A DNA stretch of 51,669 nt from Limosilactobacillus sp. (GTDB lineage Bacteria > Bacillota > Bacilli > Lactobacillales > Lactobacillaceae): NCBI RefSeq assembly GCF_022651205.1, contig NZ_JALCQI010000007.1, positions 1-51,669 of the forward strand. Direction: 5' to 3'. The position numbers and the translations under genes were made by a program. Below, piece after piece: positions 27,589-35,807 of the stretch. Positions within the stretch are counted from its first letter, which is position 1. Every line of letters begins with the position of its first letter. Below the pieces are notes generated by a model. The model ran no database searches. It was not told where the DNA came from and was given only the letters and a program-made list of their open reading frames with translations.

Positions 27589-27963
27589 TTACTTGTCAGT
27601 TGGTTGTGGACCCTGTGGCATAACGTCCTTGTAAATATCTTGAATAGGACTTGTAATTGTCCGGTTAAGTTGTTGGAGCATGTTGTCAACAGCTCGTTCT
27701 TGGTTCATTAAAGTTTGAACTTCTGGCTTAGAACTCATTTCCTTAGCAACGGTTTGAATTGCATTAATTTCATCTTGACTTAGTTTTTGACCAGCCATTT
27801 GCTTTTGTTGAGCATTAGCTTGCATTTGTTGGAACTTCTTAAAGGTTTCAAAAGTATCCTTTTGGGCCTTCAAGTTGTCAAATGCCTTTTTAAGTCCTTG
27901 ATATTCTTGTGTTTCTTTTAACTGATTACTAAGTTCGTTAGCGGTATCGTAAATATTAACCAT
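27589..27963 (-). CDS. YlbF/YmcA family protein (YheA-like)
   Basis: 124-residue all-helical protein beginning MVNIYDTANELSNQLKETQEYQGLKKAFD, matching the YlbF/YmcA (DUF964) family. In B. subtilis, family members YlbF, YmcA and YaaT modulate RNase Y; the YheA branch is less defined. The Gln-rich helix around residues 50-65 and the end PQGPQPTDK are typical for lactobacilli. GGGG precedes the ATG at good distance. Confidence 0.9.
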   Translation of the reverse strand: MVNIYDTANELSNQLKETQEYQGLKKAFDNLKAQKDTFETFKKFQQMQANAQQKQMAGQKLSQDEINAIQTVAKEMSSKPEVQTLMNQERAVDNMLQQLNRTITSPIQDIYKDVMPQGPQPTDK

Positions 27964-28030
27964 TTGTGTAACCCCTTTTCATTTATTCAACAATTTGATT
28001 GTATCATAATATCGGTTAATCATCATTCTT

Positions 28031-30196
28031 TCAGAATAAAGAACGAACGTTATCCCATAATTGACCGGCACGATTACCAAAATTATCTACTGAGCGGTTA
28101 AAGCGATTCATTAAATCGCCACCATTTTTAAGTAGTGAACCCCAGCCCTTATTACTCTTTCCACTATTAGCGGTTGCCCGCGTCTGGGCATCTTGAACGT
28201 CGAACTTTGTATTTGGTGTGTTTCGGAGGATTCCGGTCATTTCCGCCTTATAAAGACTATTAACATTTCTCATCGAAATATCCTGTAAAGCGTGCGATGA
28301 GTTAGTATCATCGTACCCTTCCCAAGTAGCAACTACCACATCGGGAGTATAGCCGACAATCCATTTATCACGATCATCAGCACTATCACTCTTAACGGCA
28401 GATTCTGTTGTTCCGGTTTTCCCGGCTAAGGTATAACCAGATGGCCGAGCGGACTGACCAGTCCCATGCTCAAACACACCAATCAACATACTTGTCATGT
28501 TTTTAGCGGTATTCGTGGTCACAACCCGCTTTGGCTTAGCTACTTTTGCAGTAACAATGGTCTTCCCGGAAGCATCTTTAATCTTTGTAATATAGTGAGT
28601 ATCAGGCATTTTCCCCTCATTGGCGAAGGTTGAATAAGCACGGGCAATTTGTTCAGGAGAAACTCCCTTCGTCATTCCCCCTAGAGCTAAGGCAAGATTC
28701 TTATCACTCTTTTCAACTGGCAAGTCAAACTTTTGTGCCATCTTGTAACCGGTATTAACACCAATCTTATTCAGCAACCATACAGCAGGAGCGTTTAAGC
28801 TCTCGTAAACTGCCTTATACATTGGAACACTACCGGCATAAGTATCATCATAGTTCTTTGGCGTATAATCATTGGTCCCGTACGATTGCTTCTTATCCTG
28901 CAAAGTTGAATCGTAGAAGTAGCCATGTTCCAAAGCCGGAGCATAAACTACTAATGGTTTAATCGTTGACCCCGGCTGACGACGCATCTGCGTTCCACGG
29001 TTAAAGCCCCGAAAAACGTGTTTTCCACGCCCACCAACAATTGCAGTAACTCCACCTGTTTTCGGATTCATAGCAACCGAAGCCGATTGAACCTTTGTAC
29101 CATCAATCGAGTTACTTGGGAAATTATCATCATCTTCATAAGTTTGCTGCATTGAACGCTGCTGATCCTGATCCAATGTCGTATAGATCTTGTAACCATT
29201 ATTCATGATTTCCTTTTCCGAAAGGTGGTACTTGTTGATCGCTTCAGAGATCACAGCATCAAAGTAGTATGGGTAACGATAAGTGTCCGCCGCAACATAA
29301 CCGTTTCTTACTTCTAACGGAGATTTTTTATATTGGTTAGCACTTGCCTGACTTAGCTGGTGATTTTCTACCATTAATTGTAAAACCAAGTTCCGTCGCT
29401 GCTTAGTTGCATCAGGATGAGAAACAGGATCATAGATTCCAGGTGAGGTTAACATCCCCGCTAACGTTGCCGCTTGTGGGACCGTTAATTCAGCCGCATC
29501 ACAGTCAAAATACCGTTTAGCCGCATCTTGAACTCCCCATACCCCGTTACCAAAGTAGGCGTTGTTAAGATACATTGTAAGAATTTGCTTCTTGGTATAT
29601 TGATTTTCAACCTCAATCGCAATAAAAATCTCTCGTGCCTTCCGGGAAAAAGTTTGCTGCTGAGTTAAAAAGGCATTCTTAACCAACTGCTGAGTCAAGG
29701 TACTCCCTCCACCCGAAATGTAGTTGCGATGCAGTAGCTTATTTTTAATTAATAATAAGCCAGCTCGTCCCAGCCCTTTAACCGAAAATCCATGTTCATG
29801 GTAAAAGTTTCGGTCCTCGGTAGAAATTACCGCTGCTGGAACGTTTGCAGAAATTTTGTCCAAAGATACATAAGTTCCTTTTTGTGAATATAAACTTCCT
29901 GCCGATTCCCCATCGCGATCATAAATCATCGTTGGTCGTTGTAAACGATGCTCTAGATTCTTAACATCAGCTGTTTTTGCGACAAATGTTAAATACGTGC
30001 TAGTTACTAAAAATAATCCTAAAAAGATTACAATTAGCCACCGGGTCAATTGATACCGATGCCAAAACTGTTTCAGCCAACGAACAAATCGTTGCCAAAG
30101 TTCAATTGCTGCCATCCTTATTCGTTGCCAAAGTTGCTTTAACCAGACAAGCAATCGTTCACGGAAAGGTGGCTTTCCTTCTGGTTCTCTTCTCAT
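28031..30196 (-). CDS. class A penicillin-binding protein (transglycosylase/transpeptidase)
   Basis: 721-residue bifunctional PBP of the 1A/2A type that polymerises and cross-links peptidoglycan. A basic cytoplasmic N-terminus (1-52) precedes one membrane span (about 53-70). The GT51 domain has EDRNFYHEHGF and GGGSTLTQQLVKN. The transpeptidase domain has the active-site Ser in QPGSTIKP, the SLN motif in YESLNAPAV and KTGTTE. The cytoplasmic part contains three 11-residue repeats, LWQR, LWQR and FWHR, with Trp23, Trp34 and Trp45. The C-terminal tail after the KTG motif is Asn- and Gly-rich. Confidence 0.93.
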   Translation of the reverse strand: MRREPEGKPPFRERLLVWLKQLWQRIRMAAIELWQRFVRWLKQFWHRYQLTRWLIVIFLGLFLVTSTYLTFVAKTADVKNLEHRLQRPTMIYDRDGESAGSLYSQKGTYVSLDKISANVPAAVISTEDRNFYHEHGFSVKGLGRAGLLLIKNKLLHRNYISGGGSTLTQQLVKNAFLTQQQTFSRKAREIFIAIEVENQYTKKQILTMYLNNAYFGNGVWGVQDAAKRYFDCDAAELTVPQAATLAGMLTSPGIYDPVSHPDATKQRRNLVLQLMVENHQLSQASANQYKKSPLEVRNGYVAADTYRYPYYFDAVISEAINKYHLSEKEIMNNGYKIYTTLDQDQQRSMQQTYEDDDNFPSNSIDGTKVQSASVAMNPKTGGVTAIVGGRGKHVFRGFNRGTQMRRQPGSTIKPLVVYAPALEHGYFYDSTLQDKKQSYGTNDYTPKNYDDTYAGSVPMYKAVYESLNAPAVWLLNKIGVNTGYKMAQKFDLPVEKSDKNLALALGGMTKGVSPEQIARAYSTFANEGKMPDTHYITKIKDASGKTIVTAKVAKPKRVVTTNTAKNMTSMLIGVFEHGTGQSARPSGYTLAGKTGTTESAVKSDSADDRDKWIVGYTPDVVVATWEGYDDTNSSHALQDISMRNVNSLYKAEMTGILRNTPNTKFDVQDAQTRATANSGKSNKGWGSLLKNGGDLMNRFNRSVDNFGNRAGQLWDNVRSLF

Positions 30197-30302
30197 TTAT
30201 TAATCCCCATATTTAATAACGTTAAATCTAAATCATTTTAACACACGAGTAAATTTAACGTGATTGCTTTTCGACTAGCATAATGAAAATTTAAAACAAT
30301 AA

Positions 30303-30347
30303 GGGAGCGCGAAAACGAAGTCACTTATGGCTTCGTTTTTGCGCCCC
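30303..30347 (-). terminator. terminator region after argS
   Basis: Long stem GGGgCGCaAAAACGAAG with its complement, followed by TTATTGTTTT on the minus strand. A smaller GGCTgGG / CCtAGCC hairpin (30357-30377) precedes it directly after the argS stop. Confidence 0.7.
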
Positions 30348-30384
30348 GCAAGGATGGCTAGGGTAATTCCCAGCCTTTTATATA

Positions 30385-32085
30385 TTACATTTCGTCTGGA
30401 GCCTTAACATCAAGTAGGGCTAAGGCTGACTTTAAGACATGACTAACAGCCTGAGTCAATGCCAAACGTGCAGGTTGTTGTGGATCATCATTTAAGATCC
30501 GGTTATGAGCGTAGTATTGGTTAAACTTCTTGGCAAGTTCCAATGCATACTTGGCAACTACAGATGGATCATAGTTAAGAGCTGCTCGCTTTACAGCTTC
30601 ACCGTACTGGCTTAAGAAACTAATTAATTCCCATGCGCCATCACCAACTTGAGTTAAGTCAACATTACTGAAGTCACGGATACCGCCCTTCCGTAAAATA
30701 CTCTCTGCCCGTGCCCGAGCATATTGAACGTAAGGACCGGTTTCCCCTTCAAACTTAACAACATCTTCTAGCTTAAAGTTAACCGCATTCCGCCGGTAAT
30801 TCTTCAAATCATGGAAAATTACGGCACCAATACCAACCTGTTTAGCAACTTCATCGGCATTCTTTAAGTCAGGGTTCTTTTCCGCAATTTGCTTCCGTGC
30901 CAAGTCAACGGAATCATTAAGCACATCTTCAAGAGAAACAACATTTCCCTTCCGTGTTGACATCTTTTGACCATTCAGGTTCATCAAACCGAATGAAATA
31001 TGTTTAATTTGGTTCCACCAGTTAAAGCCAAGTTCCTTCAAAGCCATCCGTAATTGCTTGAAGTAAACTTCTTGTTCAGCACCAACGACATAAAGTGACT
31101 TTGCGTGACCATACATCCGCTTCCGGAATAGTGCAGTAGCTAAATCACGAGTAATGTAAGTGGTTGTCCCGTTACTCTTGATAATCAGCAATGGTGGCAA
31201 GTTAAATTTATCAAGGTCAACAATTTCGGCTCCCCGACTCTTCTTTAATAATCCCTTATCACGGAGGAGTTGGATTGGTTCTTCCATCTTTTGTGCTGAG
31301 AATGCTTCACCATTAAATGAATCAAACTTAACATCCAACATGTCGTAAACCCGTTGGAACCGTTCAAGAGAAATTGCCCGGAACCAGTGCCAAAGACGCC
31401 AAGCTTCCTCATCTCCGTGTTCTAGCTTAGCAAACCATTCACGACCAGCATCAGTATATTCTGGGTGTTCATCCGCTTCAGTATTAATCCGTACGTAAAG
31501 TTGTAATAAGGTGTTAATTGGGTCACTCTTTAATCCGTCTTGAACTTCTTGACTGTCACCCCACATCTTGTAGGCAGCCATCATTTTTCCAAATTGAGTT
31601 CCCCAGTCACCAAGGTAATCAACCCGGATTAAGTTATAGTTAACCTTCTCAAGAATCCGCGCAATTGCTTCACCAATCATTGTTGAACGAAGGTGTCCCA
31701 TCCCCATTGGCTTAGCAATATTAGGTGAAGAATAGTCAATTGTAACGTTTGCCTTATGGCCAAGGTCACTTTCACCGTAGTGTTCTGGATCATTTAAGAT
31801 CGTTTGTAAAACACCGGCACCAACATTTGCTTTATCAAGGAAGAAGTTAATGTATGGACCAACAACAACAACCTTATCAAAGCCATCTTGACTGATCTTT
31901 TCCACTAATTCACTGGCGATCATTTGTGGAGCCTTGTGTAAGCTCTTAGCCAAGAAGAATGTTGGAAAGGCATAGTCACCATTGTTTGAATCCTTTGGTC
32001 GTTCAATTTTTTCTTCGATTTCGTTAACCGTTAAATCTGGTAATGCTGCTGATAGGGCATTGGCTACTTGTAACTTTTCATCCAT
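30385..32085 (-). CDS. argS: arginyl-tRNA synthetase
   Basis: 566-residue class I synthetase. The HIGH-type motif appears as [17 protein letters not shown] and the KMSKS-type loop is represented by [12 protein letters not shown]. The N-terminal additional domain (about 1-100) and the C-terminal DALR anticodon-binding domain ([13 protein letters not shown] onward) are present. The ATG at 32085 follows a CCTCCT-complement AGGAGG at 32095-32100; codons farther upstream lie inside the T-box terminator. Regulated by the T-box leader. Confidence 0.97.
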   Translation of the reverse strand: MDEKLQVANALSAALPDLTVNEIEEKIERPKDSNNGDYAFPTFFLAKSLHKAPQMIASELVEKISQDGFDKVVVVGPYINFFLDKANVGAGVLQTILNDPEHYGESDLGHKANVTIDYSSPNIAKPMGMGHLRSTMIGEAIARILEKVNYNLIRVDYLGDWGTQFGKMMAAYKMWGDSQEVQDGLKSDPINTLLQLYVRINTEADEHPEYTDAGREWFAKLEHGDEEAWRLWHWFRAISLERFQRVYDMLDVKFDSFNGEAFSAQKMEEPIQLLRDKGLLKKSRGAEIVDLDKFNLPPLLIIKSNGTTTYITRDLATALFRKRMYGHAKSLYVVGAEQEVYFKQLRMALKELGFNWWNQIKHISFGLMNLNGQKMSTRKGNVVSLEDVLNDSVDLARKQIAEKNPDLKNADEVAKQVGIGAVIFHDLKNYRRNAVNFKLEDVVKFEGETGPYVQYARARAESILRKGGIRDFSNVDLTQVGDGAWELISFLSQYGEAVKRAALNYDPSVVAKYALELAKKFNQYYAHNRILNDDPQQPARLALTQAVSHVLKSALALLDVKAPDEM

Positions 32086-32100
32086 AAAATAATTCCTCCT

Positions 32101-32300
32101 ATACAAAAAGTCTCCAGTAAACAACAAACATTTACTAGAGACGAGAATTTCCCGCGGTACCACTCTAATTGAATTAGAATTCCACTCATTTTATTAAGCT
32201 TTACCTATGAAGCACGCCTTCATAAGAAACGGATTCCTGACTTCCACCATCACAGGATCGCTGATAAGCCATTTCTTATTACTACTCTTCAATCATTGGT
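32101..32300 (-). promoter_or_regulatory. T-box leader of argS
   Basis: The minus-strand leader has Stem I with AGTAGTAA opposite a specifier bulge, the conserved T-box sequence GTGGTACCGCGG (about 32150-32165) and a competing terminator (32110-32142). In the specifier loop the codon CGT (Arg) at 32214-32216 is followed by a purine and the closing CTTC stem. GGC (Gly) can also be read two bases earlier, right after the GAA, but the gene identity favours CGT. A TTTACA-N16-TAAACT promoter lies just upstream. Confidence 0.9.
32110..32142 (-). terminator. T-box regulatory terminator of argS
   Basis: GTCTCTAGTAAA pairs with TTTACTGGAGAC, followed by five T on the minus strand. Uncharged tRNA-Arg binding should prevent its formation. 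Confidence 0.85.
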
Positions 32301-32480
32301 TTCTTGTCTAGTTTATCATATTCCATTTGTTTGTAAACAATATTTTTTATGCTTTAGATAAAATTTCTTTGATATTAAATACACTATGTTTTACATCGTG
32401 TAAGCCCTTTATTAAGCCATTACTCACCTTTTTATGTTACAATTTTTTCAAACATATTCAAAGAAAGGTAGTTGATAGAC

Positions 32481-33308
32481 ATGGTTAATCAACAGATACA
32501 AGCAGTAACGATTGCTGGTCACGACTCAGATGGCAGTGCAGGAATGCCGGCCGACCTTCACGCTTTCTTTGCGGATGGTGTTTATGGTCACGGCCTCCTT
32601 ACAGCAGCTGTTGCCGGAAATTCTTACGGGATTGATGCTGCACAGGTAATGCCAAAAGATTTCATTACTCAACAGTTCAAAACTTTATCAAGTGATTTTA
32701 AGATTTCTGCTGCCAAAACTGGGATGCTTGCGAATGATGATGTGATTAATGTTGTTGCGGACCAGTATGCTAAGGTAGATTTTGGCCCGCTAGTAGTTGA
32801 TCCGGTCATCATTACTAAGCATGGGGCAATGCTCTTGGAACAATCAGCCTACGAACTATTCCGTGAACGAATTATCCCCTTGGCTACCGTAATCACCCCT
32901 AACTTTTACGAAGCCCAGAAGCTAACAGGGCTTGAATTAAATGACTCTCAAGAAATGTTTGCCGCGGCAAAAAAGCTTCAGGAAATGGGAGCAAAAAACG
33001 TTGTTATTAAGGGAAAGCACAGTAATCGTAACCAAAAGGAAGTTGTTGATGTCGTTCTATTGGAAGATGGTTCTCAATTTGAATTAAGCAGACCGTTCTT
33101 TGATACAACTCATGTTAACGGCACTGGTGATACTTTCTCAGCCATTATTGCTGCCGAACTGGCTAAGGGAGCTAACGTTAAAAATGCTGTTCTCTATGCT
33201 AAAGATGCAGTCTATGCTGCAATTTCAAACCCGATCGAAGTCGGTCATAAATTTGGTCCAATTAATCACTGGGCTGCAGAACGTGAACTAAAAAAGAAGG
33301 AATTATAA
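32481..33308 (+). CDS. PfkB-type pyridoxine / hydroxymethylpyrimidine kinase (ThiD/PdxK-like)
   Basis: 275-residue ribokinase-fold kinase. The N-terminal substrate motif reads AVTIAGHDSDGSAGMPADLHA, related to ThiD/PdxK 'AGSDSSGGAGIQAD' but with His for Ser and Pro for Gln. The ATP and base motif NGTGDTFSAII near residue 215 holds the catalytic Asp. No other thiamine or B6 genes are nearby, so the physiological substrate (pyridoxal-type vitamer or HMP) is open. ATG 32481 is about 12 bases after AAAGG; an in-frame TTG at 32472 is too close. It overlaps the dehydrogenase gene by one base. Confidence 0.85.
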   Translation: MVNQQIQAVTIAGHDSDGSAGMPADLHAFFADGVYGHGLLTAAVAGNSYGIDAAQVMPKDFITQQFKTLSSDFKISAAKTGMLANDDVINVVADQYAKVDFGPLVVDPVIITKHGAMLLEQSAYELFRERIIPLATVITPNFYEAQKLTGLELNDSQEMFAAAKKLQEMGAKNVVIKGKHSNRNQKEVVDVVLLEDGSQFELSRPFFDTTHVNGTGDTFSAIIAAELAKGANVKNAVLYAKDAVYAAISNPIEVGHKFGPINHWAAERELKKKEL

Positions 33309-34243
33309 TGATTAATCACTATCGACATAAAGTAGTCCTCGTCGGTGATGGGGCTGTAGGTTCAGCGTTTGCCTTTTCGCTCCTCCAATCAAACCGTGAA
33401 GTTGACGAATTAGTTATCGTTACCCGTCAGCAAGATAAGGCAATTGGTGATGCTCTTGACCTTGCCGACATCACTCCATTAACAGGTCCTACAGATGTTT
33501 TAGCAGGTAATTATGAAGACGCTCATGATGCAGACGTTGTTGTTATTACCGCTGGTGTTCCCCGAAAACCTGGTGAGAGTCGTTTAGACTTGATACATAA
33601 GAATATTAAGATCCTTAAAGACATTATTAAACCAATCGTTGCCAGTGGTTTCAACGGTGTTTTCGTTATTTCAAGTAATCCAGTTGATCTTCTAACCACC
33701 CTAACCCAACAGATTTCTGGTTTTCCAAAAGAGCGGGTTATTGGTACAGGAACCTCACTTGATACAATGCGGCTACGATTGATTCTTAGTCAGCGGTTAA
33801 ATATTTCTGTTAATGCAGTTGATTCACAAGTTCTTGGTGAACACGGTGATTCCTCATTCGTGACATTTGATGAGACCATGATTAATGGTCAGCCATTAAG
33901 TGAAGTTATTAAATTAACGGCAGAAGAAAGAAATGAAATTGAAGAACAAGTCCGTCGAGCTGGCGCAAAAATCATTCAGCATAAAGGTGCAACTTTCTAC
34001 GGGGTCGCTAAGTGTTTATCTTCAATTGTCTGTGCAATTATTGAAAACCAAAATACGGTAATTCCTGTTTCTGCCCCAATGACCGGACAGTACGGGATCA
34101 ACGATATTTACCTTGGCTCCCCTGCCATTATCAACCGGCAAGGAATCGGCCAAGTTGTTGAATACCAGTTATCAGCGGCGGAATTAGCTAAGATGCACGC
34201 ATCCGCTGAACAACTCACAAAGGTTTTGAAAGAAGTTAAATAA
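33308..34243 (+). CDS. L-lactate/malate dehydrogenase family enzyme with unusual specificity residues
   Basis: 311 residues with the complete LDH/MDH fold: Rossmann motif GDGAVGS (13-19), substrate Arg92 (Arg109 in LDH numbering), Asp152, Arg155 and catalytic His179 in GEHGDS. Two positions are atypical. The loop reads VPRKPGESR, so the residue equivalent to Gln102, which selects pyruvate, is Arg86, as in malate dehydrogenases. The Asp that binds the NAD ribose is replaced by Thr39-Arg40 in VIVTRQQDK, a pattern compatible with NADP. It may thus be a malate or other dicarboxylate/2-oxoacid dehydrogenase using NADPH. It starts at TAATG after the kinase and is followed by a strong terminator. 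Confidence 0.85.
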   Translation: MINHYRHKVVLVGDGAVGSAFAFSLLQSNREVDELVIVTRQQDKAIGDALDLADITPLTGPTDVLAGNYEDAHDADVVVITAGVPRKPGESRLDLIHKNIKILKDIIKPIVASGFNGVFVISSNPVDLLTTLTQQISGFPKERVIGTGTSLDTMRLRLILSQRLNISVNAVDSQVLGEHGDSSFVTFDETMINGQPLSEVIKLTAEERNEIEEQVRRAGAKIIQHKGATFYGVAKCLSSIVCAIIENQNTVIPVSAPMTGQYGINDIYLGSPAIINRQGIGQVVEYQLSAAELAKMHASAEQLTKVLKEVK

Positions 34244-34250
34244 GATTGAA

Positions 34251-34287
34251 AAAGGAGCTGAAAAGAATTAATCTTTCCAGCTCCTTT
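34251..34287. terminator. bidirectional terminator between the dehydrogenase gene and tRNA-Gly
   Basis: AAAGGAGCTG / CAGCTCCTTT stem with inner AAAGA/TCTTT pairing. The T-run after it is best on the minus strand (tRNA-Gly side) and acceptable on the plus strand. Confidence 0.85.
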
Positions 34288-34295
34288 ATTTACTA

Positions 34296-34366
34296 AGCGG
34301 GTAACGAGAATCGAACTCGCGACGCAACCTTGGGAAGGTTAAGTTTTACCACTAAACTATACCCGC
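34296..34366 (-). tRNA. tRNA-Gly(CCC)
   Basis: 71-base cloverleaf: acceptor GCGGGTA / TACCCGC, D-arm with AGTGGTA, anticodon stem TAACC/GGTTG with loop TTCCCAA (anticodon CCC, reads GGG), T-arm with TTCGATTC and discriminator T. The 3' CCA is not encoded. It has its own promoter and is followed by a terminator. Confidence 0.93.
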
Positions 34367-34395
34367 AAAAACTAAGCAATAACAATTACTTAGTA

Positions 34396-34424
34396 AGTAT
34401 ACCGCTAATCAAATTATTTGTCAG
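34396..34424 (-). promoter_or_regulatory. promoter of tRNA-Gly
   Basis: CTGACA (34419-34424) and TATACT (34396-34401) are 17 bases apart on the minus strand. The -35 lies in the 3' end of the DUF2187 gene, and the start point falls about 24 bases before the tRNA. Confidence 0.75.
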
Positions 34425-34743
34425 CTTTTTTTGATGACTTTTTCGTTGCCTTTTTATCGGCAGTATTCTTGGAAGACTTCTTATCCGCGCCTTCACTAGC
34501 ATCTTCGTCTTCATCATCATCTTTTTCGGTTCGTGGAACAGCCTTGATCATCTTAGCCTCACTTTGCCGAATAACAGCACGACTATTCAATTCATTGACC
34601 CCGTTCTTATCACTAGGATCGAAATCTTGAATCGAAATCATCACGGAATTGTTATAAACTTTCTCGACGATTCCGGTAAAATCATGATCCATTGGGCCAA
34701 ACTTCTTTGCTTTAACAAGATCACCAATTTCAAAATCAGCCAC
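34414..34743 (-). CDS. DUF2187 family protein with low-complexity charged tail
   Basis: 109 residues. The first 55 form a KOW/SH3-like small beta domain (FEIGDLVKAKKFGPMDHDFTGIVEKVYNNSVMISI), as in DUF2187. After an Asp/Glu-rich hinge (DDDEDEDASEG) comes a Lys/Ser/Ala tail with repeated KKSSK and KKATKK blocks, suggesting nucleic-acid or ribosome contacts. The start is GTG with GAGGTGA upstream. No function is established for the family. Confidence 0.8.
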   Translation of the reverse strand: MADFEIGDLVKAKKFGPMDHDFTGIVEKVYNNSVMISIQDFDPSDKNGVNELNSRAVIRQSEAKMIKAVPRTEKDDDEDEDASEGADKKSSKNTADKKATKKSSKKADK

Positions 34744-34883
34744 AGGCTATCACCTCTTCATAAGTATAGTAAACACAGTAATGTACAATACACTTTTTTT
34801 GACTTTTTTTCAAGCAAAGTTGGCCCGTCTCGTCCCATAAATTCCTATCAGTGATAAAATCATATCCTGAAAGGAGCATTATA

Positions 34884-35225
34884 ATGCTAAACTTGTTTAT
34901 CCTCTTCACGATCATTATCCTATTGATCTCTTCCACTGCCGGTCTTCACGCAAAGATGGAAAAGCACGTTAATGATTGGTTAATCATTACCCGCTGTTTC
35001 TTTTTCATTCTTTTAACATGCCAAATTGTTCAACTATTTCTTACCTGGAAGACCCGTTTACTTGTTAATTTCATTTGGCTAACCGTTTCAATTATTTTGT
35101 TTGCACTGACCGCAAATGCCTTTCGAGAAAAGATAGTAACATTTGGCAATCCTCGCCATTCACGAATTATCTTTGCGGGGATGATTATCGAACTTTGTTT
35201 AGTATTGATTGTTATTCTCTTTTAG
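34884..35225 (+). CDS. YisL-like membrane protein (DUF1516)
   Basis: 113 residues with four predicted membrane segments and short loops (LNLFILFTIIILLISSTAG, CFFFILLTCQIVQLFL, LLVNFIWLTVSIILFAL, IIFAGMIIELCLVLIVILF), the DUF1516/YisL layout. ATG 34884 follows GAAAGGAG; the ATG at 34851 has no ribosome site. Function unknown. Its 3' end overlaps the convergent Ham1-like gene by 27 bases. Confidence 0.8.
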   Translation: MLNLFILFTIIILLISSTAGLHAKMEKHVNDWLIITRCFFFILLTCQIVQLFLTWKTRLLVNFIWLTVSIILFALTANAFREKIVTFGNPRHSRIIFAGMIIELCLVLIVILF

Positions 35226-35795
35226 CCATTGAATAAGTCCTTCAGCCGCTCGTGCTCGGGTTAAATAAGGATAACGTTCTGCGAATGTCATTTGGGCTAA
35301 AGTTTTAGTGGAATTCTCGGGAATCAAAATCTGACTAAACCCTTCCCCAGCAGTCCCCCGTTCTGTTATTGCAATCTGACCTTCCAAGGTTCCGTTAGTT
35401 ACTTTGAGAATTCTCCCATGGTATGCACATGCAATACTAGTTTGCATCTTAAATGCCCGATTTCTACCATGCACTAATTGGATAATATATTCCGCATATT
35501 CATGTGGAGTCGGAAAGTTAACAAGATCTCGTGCTGTCCTTACTCCAAGAATATTTGGATGAGCAGTAAGAAATAAACCTGAATCGTCAGCGATTACTAA
35601 ATAACGATTCAGGTATTTACTAATGAAAAGTGCTTTTTGACTGGCATTTTCCATATATGAAGTATCCCCTTCAGCTGGAAATACCTTTTTAGAAAGTAAC
35701 TCTGTGTATGGAACCGCATCATGATGGCAGGTACGAAAAATCCTTTGAAGCTCATTAATCTTATCTTGATTATGGCTGGCAATGACGAATTGCAA
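35199..35795 (-). CDS. divergent Ham1/RdgB-type nucleotide pyrophosphatase
   Basis: 198-residue ITPase-fold protein. The N-terminal phosphate motif is IASHNQDKINEL (S7, N9, K12, E15), then ENASQKA (E49, N50) and ADDSGL (D70, D71), matching RdgB/Ham1 catalytic residues. The base-recognition blocks differ: the usual GFGYDP is GEGFSQ and the usual SHRGKA is LTRARA. It is therefore likely a paralogue with a changed nucleotide preference, not the main RdgB. The start is TTG preceded by GGAGGG. It follows the ASCH gene after 12 bases. Confidence 0.82.
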   Translation of the reverse strand: MQFVIASHNQDKINELQRIFRTCHHDAVPYTELLSKKVFPAEGDTSYMENASQKALFISKYLNRYLVIADDSGLFLTAHPNILGVRTARDLVNFPTPHEYAEYIIQLVHGRNRAFKMQTSIACAYHGRILKVTNGTLEGQIAITERGTAGEGFSQILIPENSTKTLAQMTFAERYPYLTRARAAEGLIQWLKENNNQY

Positions 35796-35807
35796 TTATT
35801 TTCCCTC

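Noticed and set aside
33308-34243. Plain NAD-dependent L-lactate dehydrogenase (ldhL)
   Set aside because: Fold and catalysis fit, but Arg at position 102 and Thr-Arg in the cofactor site argue against giving it this name.
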